Shown: in pieces, positions 26,356-34,244 of the stretch | Layout: every line of letters starts with the position of its first letter | Numbering within the stretch: the stretch's first letter is position 1 | Assembly: GCA_050260255.1 (NCBI GenBank) | Contig: JBLNBW010000107.1 | Location: 4,488-68,487 of the forward strand | Direction of reading: 5' to 3' | DNA: 64,000 nt | Source: JAQGMV01 sp050260255 | Lineage (GTDB): Bacteria > Pseudomonadota > Gammaproteobacteria > Burkholderiales > SG8-41 | Made by a program: the position numbers and the translations under genes | Notes under the pieces: generated by a model | The model's input: only the letters and a program-made list of their open reading frames with translations | Databases searched by the model: none | Told to the model about the DNA's origin: nothing

Positions 26356-27207
26356 GTGTCGCAAGACCTGGAGAAGCTGAAGGACTGGATAGGCCAGAAG
26401 GAATCGGACGTCGACCACGTGACCGTGCCGTCGGTGCACCGGCTCGCATGCACGCTCGATCGCGACGATCCCATGCCGCGTGTCGGCGACGACCTGCCGA
26501 TCGGCTGGCACTCCATACTCTTCCCGCGCGTCGTGCGTCAGTCACAGATCGGCCCCGACGGCCATCCGAAGCGCGGCGACTTCCTGCCCCCGGTGCCGCT
26601 GCCGCGCCGCATGTTCGCCGGCAAACGGATCCGCTTTCACGCCCCGCTCAAGGTTGGCGACGAAGTGCGCCGCGAGTCCGTCATCAAGGATGTGACGCTG
26701 AAGACCGGGCGTACCGGCCAGATGGTCTTCGTCACGGTGCAGACCGACATCATGAGCCCGCGCGGCCTTGCGATCACCGAGGAGCAGGACATCGTGTATC
26801 GCGGCGAGCCGGAGGCCGGCGCACCGGCACCGGCGCCGCAACCGGCGCCCGGCAAGGCGGTGTGGACGAACACCGTCACGCCCGATCAAGTGATGTTGTT
26901 TCGCTACTCCGCGCTCACGTTCAACGGCCACCGCATCCACTACGATTACCCGTATGTGACGCAGGTCGAAAAATATCCGAACCTCGTGATGAACGGCGGG
27001 CTCACCACCGTCCTCGTCTTCGAGCTGGCGCGCGCCAACGCCAAATCGCTCCTCACGTACATCAGCTCGCGCAACGTGCGTCCGCTGTTCGTGGGTCGCG
27101 CGATCACGCTGTGCGGCGAGCCGGCTGCCGACGGCAAGACGGCGAAGCTCTGGGCGCAGGACGATACCGGCGCGCTCGCGCTCAACGCCACGGCGGAGTT
27201 CGCCTGA
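26356..27207 (+). CDS. MaoC/FAS1-like acyl-CoA hydratase (mesaconyl- or itaconyl-CoA hydratase type)
   Basis: A 283-residue two-domain hot-dog protein of the FAS1-like dehydratase group that contains mesaconyl-C4-CoA hydratase and Pseudomonas itaconyl-CoA hydratase. Visible segments are WHSILFPRVVRQSQIGPDGH, PLPRRMFAGKRIRFH and the C-terminal half with FRYSALTFNGHRIHYDYPY, whose Asn/His and Tyr residues match the hydratase active-site region. The GTG at 26356 is selected for AAGGAG at 26344-26349. Its stop overlaps the CoA-transferase start (TGATG), so the two are coupled. Hydration of an unsaturated C5 dicarboxyl-CoA is the likely reaction. Confidence 0.85.
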   Translation: MSQDLEKLKDWIGQKESDVDHVTVPSVHRLACTLDRDDPMPRVGDDLPIGWHSILFPRVVRQSQIGPDGHPKRGDFLPPVPLPRRMFAGKRIRFHAPLKVGDEVRRESVIKDVTLKTGRTGQMVFVTVQTDIMSPRGLAITEEQDIVYRGEPEAGAPAPAPQPAPGKAVWTNTVTPDQVMLFRYSALTFNGHRIHYDYPYVTQVEKYPNLVMNGGLTTVLVFELARANAKSLLTYISSRNVRPLFVGRAITLCGEPAADGKTAKLWAQDDTGALALNATAEFA

Positions 27208-28421
27208 TGGCCGGCGGTCCGCTCGAAGGCGTCACGGTGGTCGACCTCACGTCAGTGGTGGTCGGCCCGCTCGCCACGCAAATCCTCGCCGATCACGGCG
27301 CCACGGTCATCAAGATCGAATCGAAGACCGGCGATCTCATCCGCCACATGAACGGAAAATCGGTGACCCCGGGCATGGGCGCGAAGTTCCTGCATCTTAA
27401 CCGCAACAAGCGCTCCATCGTGCTCGATCTCAAGAACCCCGAGGGACATGCGGCGCTGATGAAGCTCGTGGAACGCGCCGACGTGCTCGTGTGGAATGTG
27501 CGTCCGCCGGCGATGGCGCGCTTGAAGCTCTCCTACGACGACGTGCGCGCCGTCAATCCAAAGATCATCTATTGCGGCATGTTCGGCTTCGGCCAGGACG
27601 GCCGGTATCGCGACAAGCCTGCGTACGACACCATCATCCAAGGCTCGGGCGGCATGGCCGCCTTGCATCACCGGGCGACGGGCGAGCCGCGTTTCGTGCC
27701 GATGGTGGTTGCGGACAAGACGGTCGGCCTCATCGCGGTGCAAATGATCGTGATGGCGCTGTATCGGCGCACGCAGACCGGCGAAGGCTGCTCGATCGAG
27801 ATTCCAATGTTCGAGAACCTCGTGAAGTTCGTGCTCGAAGAGCACATGTATCTCAAGACGTTCGAGCCGCCGCTCGGCGAAACGGGCGATCCGCGCCTGC
27901 TCGATCCGCTGGGCAAGCCCATACCGACGAAGGACGGCTGGATCTGCATCTCGGCCAACACGAACGACCAGGCGTTCGGCTTTTTCGATGCGATCGGACG
28001 CCCCGAGCTCAAGACCGATCCGCGCTTTTGCAGCGTGCAGGCCCGCTTTGCGAACGTGAAAGAGTACTTCGAGATCCGCATGGCGGCGCTCAAGACGAAG
28101 ACCACCGCCGAATGGCTTGAAATCTTCGATGCCGCCGACGTGCCTGCGATGCCGTACCACACGCTGGACAGCGTGCTCGAGGATCCGCACTTGAAGGAAA
28201 TCGGCTTCTTCGAGCTCAAGAACCATCCCACCGAAGGCAAGACGCGCAACATGCGCCTGCCCAACAAGTGGTCGTGCGGCGTACGCCAGGAATGGATACC
28301 GGCGCCCAAGCTCGGTCAGGACAGCGTCGACATCCTGCACGAGCTCGGCTATCGCGACGAGGAGATCGCCGCGCTGATCCAGCAGGGCGTCACCGTCGAC
28401 GGACGGCTCGGCAAGCAGTGA
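27207..28421 (+). CDS. CaiB/BaiF class III CoA-transferase
   Basis: A 404-residue family III CoA-transferase. Motifs include LEGVTVVDLTSVVVGPLAT, the conserved HLNRNKRSIVLDLKNPEG, and the catalytic Asp in AYDTIIQGSGG (about residue 139). Such enzymes move CoA from succinyl-CoA to a carboxylate through an aspartyl-CoA intermediate. It overlaps the hydratase by one base (TGATG), so it probably activates the acid that the hydratase then hydrates. Together with the upstream CitE-like lyase the order of reactions fits itaconate or mesaconate catabolism. Related substrates such as citramalate or (R)-2-benzylsuccinate cannot be excluded. Confidence 0.9.
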   Translation: MAGGPLEGVTVVDLTSVVVGPLATQILADHGATVIKIESKTGDLIRHMNGKSVTPGMGAKFLHLNRNKRSIVLDLKNPEGHAALMKLVERADVLVWNVRPPAMARLKLSYDDVRAVNPKIIYCGMFGFGQDGRYRDKPAYDTIIQGSGGMAALHHRATGEPRFVPMVVADKTVGLIAVQMIVMALYRRTQTGEGCSIEIPMFENLVKFVLEEHMYLKTFEPPLGETGDPRLLDPLGKPIPTKDGWICISANTNDQAFGFFDAIGRPELKTDPRFCSVQARFANVKEYFEIRMAALKTKTTAEWLEIFDAADVPAMPYHTLDSVLEDPHLKEIGFFELKNHPTEGKTRNMRLPNKWSCGVRQEWIPAPKLGQDSVDILHELGYRDEEIAALIQQGVTVDGRLGKQ

Positions 28422-28423
28422 CC

Positions 28424-28454
28424 CGGTGAACGGCAAGCGGTGAATGGTGAACGC
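28424..28454. repeat. Short degenerate tandem repeat (GGTGAAC-like units)
   Basis: Directly after the CoA-transferase stop the DNA repeats GGTGAACGGCA, GCGGTGAATG and GTGAACG over about 30 bp. The units are imperfect and carry no coding or hairpin signal. Similar low-complexity tracts occur after other stop codons in this window. Confidence 0.45.
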
Positions 28455-28530
28455 GAGAAGACATCATCGTCTTCCGGCGTACGGCTCATCGCTCGCCAGG
28501 CACCCCTTACAAACAGAAACCTCTGAGGAC

Positions 28531-29508
28531 ATGAACATGCGCAAGACTATCTTAGCCTGCCTGATGGCAGCGGCAGCACTCCCTGCAGCGGCGGCGGAAA
28601 ACGTGAACGACTATCCCAGCAAACCGATCAGGCTCGTCGTGCCCTTCACGCCCGGCGGCAGCACGGACATTCTTGCGCGGGTGATCGGACAGAAGCTCAC
28701 CGAAGCGTGGGGCAAGCAAGTGGTCATCGACAACCGCCCCGGTGCCGGCGGCAATATCGGCGTCGATCTCGTCGCGAAGTCGCCCGCCGACGGCTACACG
28801 CTCGTCATGGGCCACATCGGCACGTTCGGCGTGAATCCCACGCTCTATCCGAAGTTGCCGTACGATCCGATCAAGGACTTCCAGCCCATCACGCTCGTCG
28901 CACTGGTGCCCAACATGCTGAGCGTGAATCCGGCGCTGCCTGCGAAATCGGTGAAGGAGCTCGTTGCGCTCGCGAAAGCGAAGCCGGGGACGATCAACTT
29001 CGGCTCCGGCGGCAACGGCTCGGCTGCGCATCTCGCGGGCGAGTACTTCAAGCTCATGACGAAGACCGAGATCACCCATATTCCGTATCGCGGCACCTCG
29101 CCTGCCGTCACGGATCTCATCGCCGGCCAGATCCAGATGATGATCACCGGCGTGCCGCCGACGCTCACGTTCGCGAAAAGCGGCAAGTTGCGCGCGCTCG
29201 CTGTTGCAACGTCCAAGCGTCTGCCCCTGCTGCCGGATCTGCCCACCATCGCCGAAGCCGGTGTGCCGGGCTACGAGGCCACGCAGTGGTACGGGGTGCT
29301 CGCGCCTGCGGGAACGCCCAAGCCGATCGTGGCCAAGTTGAACGCGGAGATGGCGAAGGCGATCAAGGGTCCCGACGTGCGCGAGAAGCTCGCCGCCGAT
29401 GCGGCCGAACCGGTGGGCAACTCCCCGGAAGAGTTCGGTGCATTCATCAAGAAGGAAATCGCCCGCTGGGCGCCCGTCGTGAAGGCGTCCGGGGCGCGGC
29501 CCGAATGA
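28531..29508 (+). CDS. Bug-family tripartite tricarboxylate receptor 4
   Basis: Periplasmic receptor of 325 residues with signal peptide MRKTILACLMAAAALPAAAA, then YPSKPIRLVVPFTPGGSTD, IDNRPGAGGNIG, PADGYTLVMGH and HIPYRG. The ligand loop is the canonical PGGSTD form. The ATG at 28531 follows a weak GAGG; an in-frame ATG at 28537 is equally possible. It ends the CoA-transferase/hydratase transcription unit and probably delivers its substrate, although no membrane component is present. Confidence 0.93.
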   Translation: MNMRKTILACLMAAAALPAAAAENVNDYPSKPIRLVVPFTPGGSTDILARVIGQKLTEAWGKQVVIDNRPGAGGNIGVDLVAKSPADGYTLVMGHIGTFGVNPTLYPKLPYDPIKDFQPITLVALVPNMLSVNPALPAKSVKELVALAKAKPGTINFGSGGNGSAAHLAGEYFKLMTKTEITHIPYRGTSPAVTDLIAGQIQMMITGVPPTLTFAKSGKLRALAVATSKRLPLLPDLPTIAEAGVPGYEATQWYGVLAPAGTPKPIVAKLNAEMAKAIKGPDVREKLAADAAEPVGNSPEEFGAFIKKEIARWAPVVKASGARPE

Positions 29509-29544
29509 GGTAAAGTCGCGTTTCCAACCTCATAGGAGAGGCGC

Positions 29545-30384
29545 ATGAAGTCGGTACATGGAAAACGGCTGACGGCTGCCGCGGCGCTCCTCGCTGCGGC
29601 ATTCACGGTCGCCGGTGCGGAGGCGGCACAATCCGCCGGCCCGTATACGCCGTCGGTCGGTCAGGAGGGCAAGGACGTCATCTGGGTCCCCACGCCCCAA
29701 GCGCTCGTCGAGCGCATGCTCACCATCGCGAAAGTCACGCCCAACGATTTCGTGGTCGATTTAGGCTCGGGCGATGGTCGGACGGTGATTACCGCGGCCA
29801 AGAAATTCGGTGCGCGTGCGCTGGGGCTCGAGTACAACCCGGACATGGTCGCGCTTTCGAAGCGCAACGCCGAGAAGGAAGGCGTCGCCGATCGGGCCCA
29901 ATTCCAGCGTGCCGACATTTTCGCGACGGACTTCAGCCACGCCACGGTGGTCACGATGTATCTCCTGCCGTCGCTCAACCTCAAGCTGCGCCCGACGCTG
30001 CTCGCGATGAAGCCCGGCACGCGCGTCGTCTCGCATGCATTTACGATGGACGATTGGAATCCGGACCAGACGGAGAACGTCGAGGGCCGGACGGCTTATC
30101 TGTGGATAGTGCCGGCCAAAGCCGAAGGCCAGTGGCGCATCGATATGGCCGGCGCGAATCCTTCCCGATATGACGTCGAGCTGAAGCAGAAATATCAGAT
30201 GCTGGAAGGCCAGGCGCGAAGCGACGGGCAAGTGATCCCGGTACGCGACGGCAAGCTGCGCGGCGACGAAATCACGTTCAGCGTCGGCGAGAAGATCTTC
30301 ACAGGCAAGCTCGCCGGCGACCGCATGGAAGGCACCGCCAAGGCGAGCGGCGAAGTGAAATGGACTGCCACGCGCGTGAAGTGA
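29545..30384 (+). CDS. exported SAM-dependent methyltransferase-like protein
   Basis: A 279-residue protein with a hydrophobic N-terminal signal sequence (LTAAAALLAAAFTVAGAEAA), then a class I methyltransferase core. Motif I is VVDLGSGDGRTVI near residue 72 and an acidic residue follows in GLEYNPDMVALS, both suitable for SAM binding. The C-terminal third is a separate beta-rich segment ending in EVKWTATRVK. A methyltransferase behind a signal peptide is odd because SAM is a cytoplasmic cofactor. It may be membrane-anchored facing inward, or the fold may bind another ligand. GGAGAGG precedes the ATG, and a strong terminator follows. The substrate is unknown. Confidence 0.8.
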   Translation: MKSVHGKRLTAAAALLAAAFTVAGAEAAQSAGPYTPSVGQEGKDVIWVPTPQALVERMLTIAKVTPNDFVVDLGSGDGRTVITAAKKFGARALGLEYNPDMVALSKRNAEKEGVADRAQFQRADIFATDFSHATVVTMYLLPSLNLKLRPTLLAMKPGTRVVSHAFTMDDWNPDQTENVEGRTAYLWIVPAKAEGQWRIDMAGANPSRYDVELKQKYQMLEGQARSDGQVIPVRDGKLRGDEITFSVGEKIFTGKLAGDRMEGTAKASGEVKWTATRVK

Positions 30385-30407
30385 GCTGATCTTCCGCGCG
30401 CATCGCG

Positions 30408-30438
30408 AAAAGGCGCAGCGACCGGCTGCGCCTTTTTT
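30408..30438 (+). terminator. Rho-independent terminator
   Basis: AAAAGGCGCAG and CTGCGCC flank a 7-nt loop and are followed by six T residues at 30433-30438. It lies 24 bp past the methyltransferase stop codon and separates that gene from the hydroxyacyl-CoA dehydrogenase. Confidence 0.9.
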
Positions 30439-30525
30439 ACGCGCGGGGCGGCTGCGCGGCGTGATCTATAATGCCGCGGTCGGTCATTTCTACATCAATT
30501 ACGCATTTCAACCGGAGTTCGGTAC

Positions 30526-31455
30526 ATGGCACAAGCAGCATCGGAAGCCGTCATCATCGGCGGTGGCATCATGGGCGGCGACATCGCGATCATCTTTGCC
30601 GCGGCCGGGTGGAAGGTCCACGTGATGAGCCCTTCGCAGAAGACGCGCGATGCGTTGCCCGCGCGCATGGCCGCCGGACTCGGCAAGCTCGGCGCCGGCG
30701 CTGCCGCGGCGAGCAACGTCAAGGCGTACGAGAAGCTCGAAGACATACCGTGGAAGAACGTGAAGTTCGTGGTCGAAGCGGTGACCGAGGACCTCGCGCT
30801 GAAGCAGGGCATCTTCGCGCAACTCGAGCAGCTCGCCGGGCCCGATGTACCCCTTACCAGCAACACGTCGAATTTTCCGATCGGCGAGGTCGGCAAGCAC
30901 CTCAAGCACCGCAACCGCGTGCTCGGATTGCATTTCTTCATGCCGGCGCATCTGGTGCCGCTCGTCGAAGTCGTCAGCGCGGACGCGACCGATCCCAACA
31001 TCGCCGAAAGCACCGTGGAACTCATGAGGCAGCTCGGCAAGGCGCCGATCTGGGTGAAGAAGGACGTGCCGGGCTTCGTCGGCAACCGCATCCAGCACGC
31101 AATGATGCGCGAAGCGCTCTATCTCATCAACGACGGGATCGTGTCGCCGGAAGGCGTGGACACTGCGGTGCGCTACGGCTTCGGCTTCCGGTTCATCGCG
31201 TGCGGGCCCATCATGCAGAAGGAAATGTCGGGCTGGGACACGAACTACTACGTCGCCGGGGCGCTGTATCCGCATCTTTACAACAATACGGAAGCCGCAC
31301 CGGTGGTGAAGAACATGATCGAGCAGGGCCACATCGGCATGAAGACCAAGCGTGGCTTCTGGGAATGGACCGACGAGTCGATCGCCAAGGAGAAAGCGCG
31401 CATCGAGCAGGCGCTGCAGGCCGGCATGGCGATCCTCAAGGCGGACAGCAAGTAG
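30526..31455 (+). CDS. 3-hydroxyacyl-CoA dehydrogenase, NAD-binding
   Basis: A 309-residue 3-hydroxyacyl-CoA dehydrogenase-like protein. The Rossmann motif VIIGGGIMGGDIA is at residues 9-21, with an extra Gly compared with the common GxGxMG. The catalytic pair region is GLHFFMPAHLVPLVEVV near residue 130 and PGFVGNRIQHAMMREAL near 185, followed by the C-terminal domain. It oxidises a 3-hydroxyacyl-CoA or short hydroxy acid with NAD+. The start follows CGGAG. It has its own promoter region after the terminator, so a link to the acid-catabolism genes upstream is only positional. Confidence 0.9.
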   Translation: MAQAASEAVIIGGGIMGGDIAIIFAAAGWKVHVMSPSQKTRDALPARMAAGLGKLGAGAAAASNVKAYEKLEDIPWKNVKFVVEAVTEDLALKQGIFAQLEQLAGPDVPLTSNTSNFPIGEVGKHLKHRNRVLGLHFFMPAHLVPLVEVVSADATDPNIAESTVELMRQLGKAPIWVKKDVPGFVGNRIQHAMMREALYLINDGIVSPEGVDTAVRYGFGFRFIACGPIMQKEMSGWDTNYYVAGALYPHLYNNTEAAPVVKNMIEQGHIGMKTKRGFWEWTDESIAKEKARIEQALQAGMAILKADSK

Positions 31456-31482
31456 CGCCTGCCGCCCTGCCTGGGCAGCGCA

Positions 31483-31872
31483 TCAGCGGCCGGGTCGTGT
31501 AGCCCTATGGAGTGCGACCGCCACCGCCGGCGCTGAATGCAGCGCTTTCGGGGCCATCGCCAGGGCGCCTGCGACGGGCAGGAACGGCTCGGCGTGCGCC
31601 GCGGGCGCACGCACGGGCGCTACGCCAAGCGCGGGCTCCGCACGTCGTGGCTTCTCTTTTGCGGCAAGCTCCCGCCTGCGCTTCGCTGCGAGAACATCGC
31701 GCTCCCATCCATTCAGCATGCTGACAAGCCCGATCACCATGAGACCGAAGGCCCCGCCCGATGCACCGGACAAGGCGAGGAAGCCGATAAACGGCCGGCA
31801 TGCGGGATCGGTCGCCGAAGCGCAGTAAGCGAGATAACCGAACCATTGCGATACGTACGACCAGAGCGTCAT
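31483..31872 (-). CDS. small membrane protein of unknown function
   Basis: I do not recognise this protein. From an ATG at 31872 it would have 129 residues: MTLWSYVSQWFGYLAY, a Cys-containing loop, one clear membrane helix (SGASGGAFGLMVIGLVSML), then a basic segment DVLAAKRRRELAAKE and an Ala/Pro-rich tail. The order of hydrophobic helix and basic stretch suggests an inner-membrane protein with a cytoplasmic tail. No ribosome-binding site is obvious, and a GTG at 31884 is also possible. It converges on the hydroxyacyl-CoA dehydrogenase gene. It may be real but is weakly supported. Confidence 0.4.
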   Translation of the reverse strand: MTLWSYVSQWFGYLAYCASATDPACRPFIGFLALSGASGGAFGLMVIGLVSMLNGWERDVLAAKRRRELAAKEKPRRAEPALGVAPVRAPAAHAEPFLPVAGALAMAPKALHSAPAVAVALHRATRPGR

Positions 31873-32307
31873 TTGCGCCTGCACTGCGATGGGGTGTTCA
31901 TGTATCTGCCGTCGTTGAATGTTGTCGTTGCACGCCGCATGCCCGTCAAAAAGAACCCGGCACCAGGCCGGGTTTAAGAACGCCCAAGAGGAATGCGTGC
32001 ACCCATGGGAAACGGGGGAGTTCCCGGGCTACGGATGCACGGTCGCTGTAGTGCAATGGACGTGCCGGGTCCGGCACGACACGGCATGGGCCGGCATATC
32101 CCCAGCGGCTGCGTCGTGCCGGCGAGGGTGGCAAGCCGCATAGCGAGAACGAGTAACTTTCACCGCGCCACTGCGCTCCGACCGCGTATATACTTCCCGC
32201 CCGGCACGCGGGTCGCCTCGCCGACTTCCGTGTTGCAGGACGCAGCGGCGCGCGCAGAGTACGGCCGCGTGGCCGCAAATACATCGAACAACGAGCAAAG
32301 GTTCAGA
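31873..32307. other. Intergenic region with structured non-coding sequence
   Basis: This 435-bp gap has no convincing protein gene on either strand. It contains a cluster of perfect inverted repeats between 31950 and 32125, listed separately as a candidate RNA. A TATACT box at 32189-32194 may serve the small gene that follows. Confidence 0.5.
31947..32160 (-). ncRNA. Candidate structured RNA ending in an intrinsic terminator
   Basis: Read on the minus strand, three structures follow one another. The first is a 10-bp perfect stem (32113-32122 with 32071-32080). The second is a compound hairpin (GTGCA 31997-32001 with TGCAC 32036-32040, enclosing CCC/GGG and GGGAA/TTCCC pairs). The third is a terminator stem AACCCGGC / GCCGGGTT (31954-31961 with 31967-31974) followed by CTTTTTGACGG. 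The block 32071-32077 can pair alternatively with 32062-32068, so the fold may switch. It matches none of 6S, 4.5S, RNase P or tmRNA as I know them. The boundaries are estimates. Confidence 0.4.
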
Positions 32308-32622
32308 GTGACACCCGAAAAACACCACGGCGCACGCACGCCGCGCGGGGAAGCCGAAGGCAACGGCACCGAGTTCGCGTCGTTTCGCGCATTGTCGGAG
32401 CACGACCGGCAGGCGATCAACGCCATCATCCAGAACAAAGACCGCATCAAGCTCGCGCAGGCCCAGTTGCGCGACGACGTGAAGACCGTGGCGGAGCGCC
32501 TCGGTATGAAGACGAGCGAGCTCAACCGTATCGTGCGACTCGCTATGCAGGAGCAGGAGCGGGGCAACGCGCTGCTCCATGAGAAGGCGCTGATCGAGGT
32601 CGCGGAGCAGCTCGTATCCTGA
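32308..32622 (+). CDS. small helical protein, GapR/DUF2312-like pattern
   Basis: A 104-residue protein from a GTG at 32308, preceded by GCAAAGG. The N-terminal 35 residues are polar and probably disordered; the rest is helical. The stretch DRIKLAQAQLRDDVKTVAER, then LGMKTSELNRIVRLAMQEQE, mirrors the spacing of GapR/DUF2312 nucleoid proteins (helix, L-x-x-D-I/V-K-x-V, then R-x-V-V-R-L). No residue-by-residue proof is possible here. A DNA-binding role is a guess from that pattern. It stands alone between a candidate RNA and an outer-membrane-like protein. Confidence 0.6.
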   Translation: MTPEKHHGARTPRGEAEGNGTEFASFRALSEHDRQAINAIIQNKDRIKLAQAQLRDDVKTVAERLGMKTSELNRIVRLAMQEQERGNALLHEKALIEVAEQLVS

Positions 32623-32705
32623 TGCAGGCCGCTGCCTGATCTAAGGCACCCCCACATACCGTCGGCATTGCGCTTGCTCTAGGCGATCAACCCCTGGAGC
32701 CGCCG

Positions 32706-33704
32706 ATGGTCCGTTACCGCCGCTTCCCGTCCGCCTTACGGGCGGCACTCAGTGTCCTGTGCACGGTCGCGGCGCTTGCCCCCCAGCGCCCCGCCGACGC
32801 GCAAACGCTTACTTTGTACGGCGGCACCGTGCATGCCCCCGAGCTGCGGAGGAGCCAGTCGTTCACCTTCGCTCTCGATTACGTCGAGCCCGTGAGCGAC
32901 CATCTCGCGGTCGGGGTGATGTACCTGAACGAGGGTCACCACGACGATCATCACCGCGACGGCTACGCTGCCCAGCTCTGGTGGCGTACTGCGCCGCTTG
33001 CGCGCGGCCTGCGGCTCGCGGTCGGCGCCGGTCCTTATTATCACTTTGACACCGCAACAGTACAGGGGCCGGAGTACGCGAATCGCCACGGTTGGGGCGT
33101 TGTGTACAGTGTGGCGGCAAGCGTCCCGTTCGCCCAGCGCTGGTCGGCACAGTTGCGGTTCAATCGCGTCGTGGCACGCGACCGCTTCGATACCAACATC
33201 GCTCTGCTCGGTATCGGCTATCAGTTCGACGCCAAAGCGGACGAGCGCGCTACGGCGGACATCGGCCGTCGCCGCCATCGCGAGATCACGCTCCTCGCCG
33301 GCCAAACGATACTCAACAGCTTCGAGTCCGAGCGCGACACGGCGCTGAGCCTCGAGTACCGGCACACCGTGTCGTCGTGGTTCGATTGGTCCGCCGCCTG
33401 GCTCAACGAAGGCGAGCCCCGATTCATCGATCGCAAGGGCCTGGCTGCGCAGGGGTGGCTTGCGCGCTCGGCGTTCGATAACAGACTGCGCTTCGGCATC
33501 GGCCTCGGGCCGTATTTTGCCCTCGACCGGCGTCACGCCGCCCTCACCGGCGAAAGTCAGCGGCAGCTGGCGGGCCTCGTATCGCTCACCGCGCGTTACC
33601 GCATCGCCCCGCAATGGCACGTGCGTGCGACCTGGCATCGCGTGCTCGCCGATTATCATCGCGACACCGACGTAGTCCTCCTGGGCGCCGGCTACAGCTT
33701 TTAG
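32706..33704 (+). CDS. predicted outer-membrane beta-barrel with internal duplication
   Basis: An unrecognised 332-residue exported protein. The signal peptide ends near PADAQT (residue 34). The mature part contains two similar halves. The first has LTLYGGTVHAPELRRSQSFT, FALDYVEPVSDHLAVGVMYL and LAVGAGPYYHFDT. The second has ITLLAGQTILNSFESERDTA, LSLEYRHTVSSWFDWSAAWL and FGIGLGPYFALDR. Alternating hydrophobic and polar residues and a C-terminal Phe (GAGYSF) fit a membrane barrel. Each half of about 150 residues resembles PagL-sized barrels in layout, without a visible PagL catalytic triad. It may form one large barrel or two small ones. Confidence 0.65.
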   Translation: MVRYRRFPSALRAALSVLCTVAALAPQRPADAQTLTLYGGTVHAPELRRSQSFTFALDYVEPVSDHLAVGVMYLNEGHHDDHHRDGYAAQLWWRTAPLARGLRLAVGAGPYYHFDTATVQGPEYANRHGWGVVYSVAASVPFAQRWSAQLRFNRVVARDRFDTNIALLGIGYQFDAKADERATADIGRRRHREITLLAGQTILNSFESERDTALSLEYRHTVSSWFDWSAAWLNEGEPRFIDRKGLAAQGWLARSAFDNRLRFGIGLGPYFALDRRHAALTGESQRQLAGLVSLTARYRIAPQWHVRATWHRVLADYHRDTDVVLLGAGYSF

Positions 33705-33814
33705 CCACGCAGCGCTTACTCGTGTGCTGCAAAAATGTTACAGTGCCCGCTCACGAGACGGCCACAGCGCTCCGCATGACGGACGCGCATATGAGCACCC
33801 ACCAAGGAGGAAGT

Positions 33815-34048
33815 ATGAGCACCGTAGTTTGGCGTTTTTTCGTCGGTGACGACCAGCGCTGGCGCTGGCAGACTCTCACGCCCGGTCGGGTGGTTCTTTC
33901 GGAATCCCACGCCTCGTATCCCGCTTACGACCAGTGCATTTCCGCCGCGAAGGCGGAAGGCTATCTGTTCCAGGACGCACAGACGAACGCGCCCTGGCAC
34001 GGCGCAACGCACCGCAGCCCGCCCAAGGAGCACGCGCACCGCCGTTGA
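33815..34048 (+). CDS. small conserved-looking protein of unknown function
   Basis: A 77-residue soluble protein: MSTVVWRFFVGDDQRWRWQT, then LTPGRVVLSES, AKAEGYLFQDA and a polar His/Arg-rich tail. AAGGAGG ends 4 bp before the ATG at 33815, a strong ribosome-binding site, which decides this start over the in-frame ATG at 33791. The short beta-strand pattern recalls DUF1508/YegP-like and other stress-related small proteins, but I cannot name a family. It precedes the c-di-GMP gene by about 125 bp. Confidence 0.6.
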   Translation: MSTVVWRFFVGDDQRWRWQTLTPGRVVLSESHASYPAYDQCISAAKAEGYLFQDAQTNAPWHGATHRSPPKEHAHRR

Positions 34049-34172
34049 CACGCCGACCGGACGCGGCATGAAGCGCGTCCGGCCACGCCGCGCCAACAGC
34101 GCAAAGCGCTGATGCAGCAGGAACCGTAGTCACCGCCGATCACAAGAAGCATACCCGGCAAGGAGGAGGTTC

Positions 34173-34244
34173 ATGTTCGTGTCGCTTCGCGCGTGTCACG
34201 GGACAAGTCGCGCGGCCTCGGCGATTCGCCGCCGCGGGCCGTGA
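34173..34244 (+). CDS. 23-codon leader peptide coupled to the GGDEF-EAL gene
   Basis: An ATG at 34173 sits 3 bp after AGGAGGAGGT, the best ribosome-binding site of this region. It opens a 23-codon frame (MFVSLRACHGTSRAASAIRR, then RGP) that is out of frame with the large gene. Its TGA overlaps a GTG of the large gene's frame in a GTGA junction at 34241-34244. This is the layout of translational coupling. A one- or two-base sequencing error joining the frames is the main alternative. Confidence 0.45.
   Translation: MFVSLRACHGTSRAASAIRRRGP

Noticed and set aside
31946..32284. 112-residue open frame on the minus strand over the candidate RNA
   Set aside because: Arg/Pro-rich, no motif, and it ends inside the terminator stem; RNA structure explains the region better.
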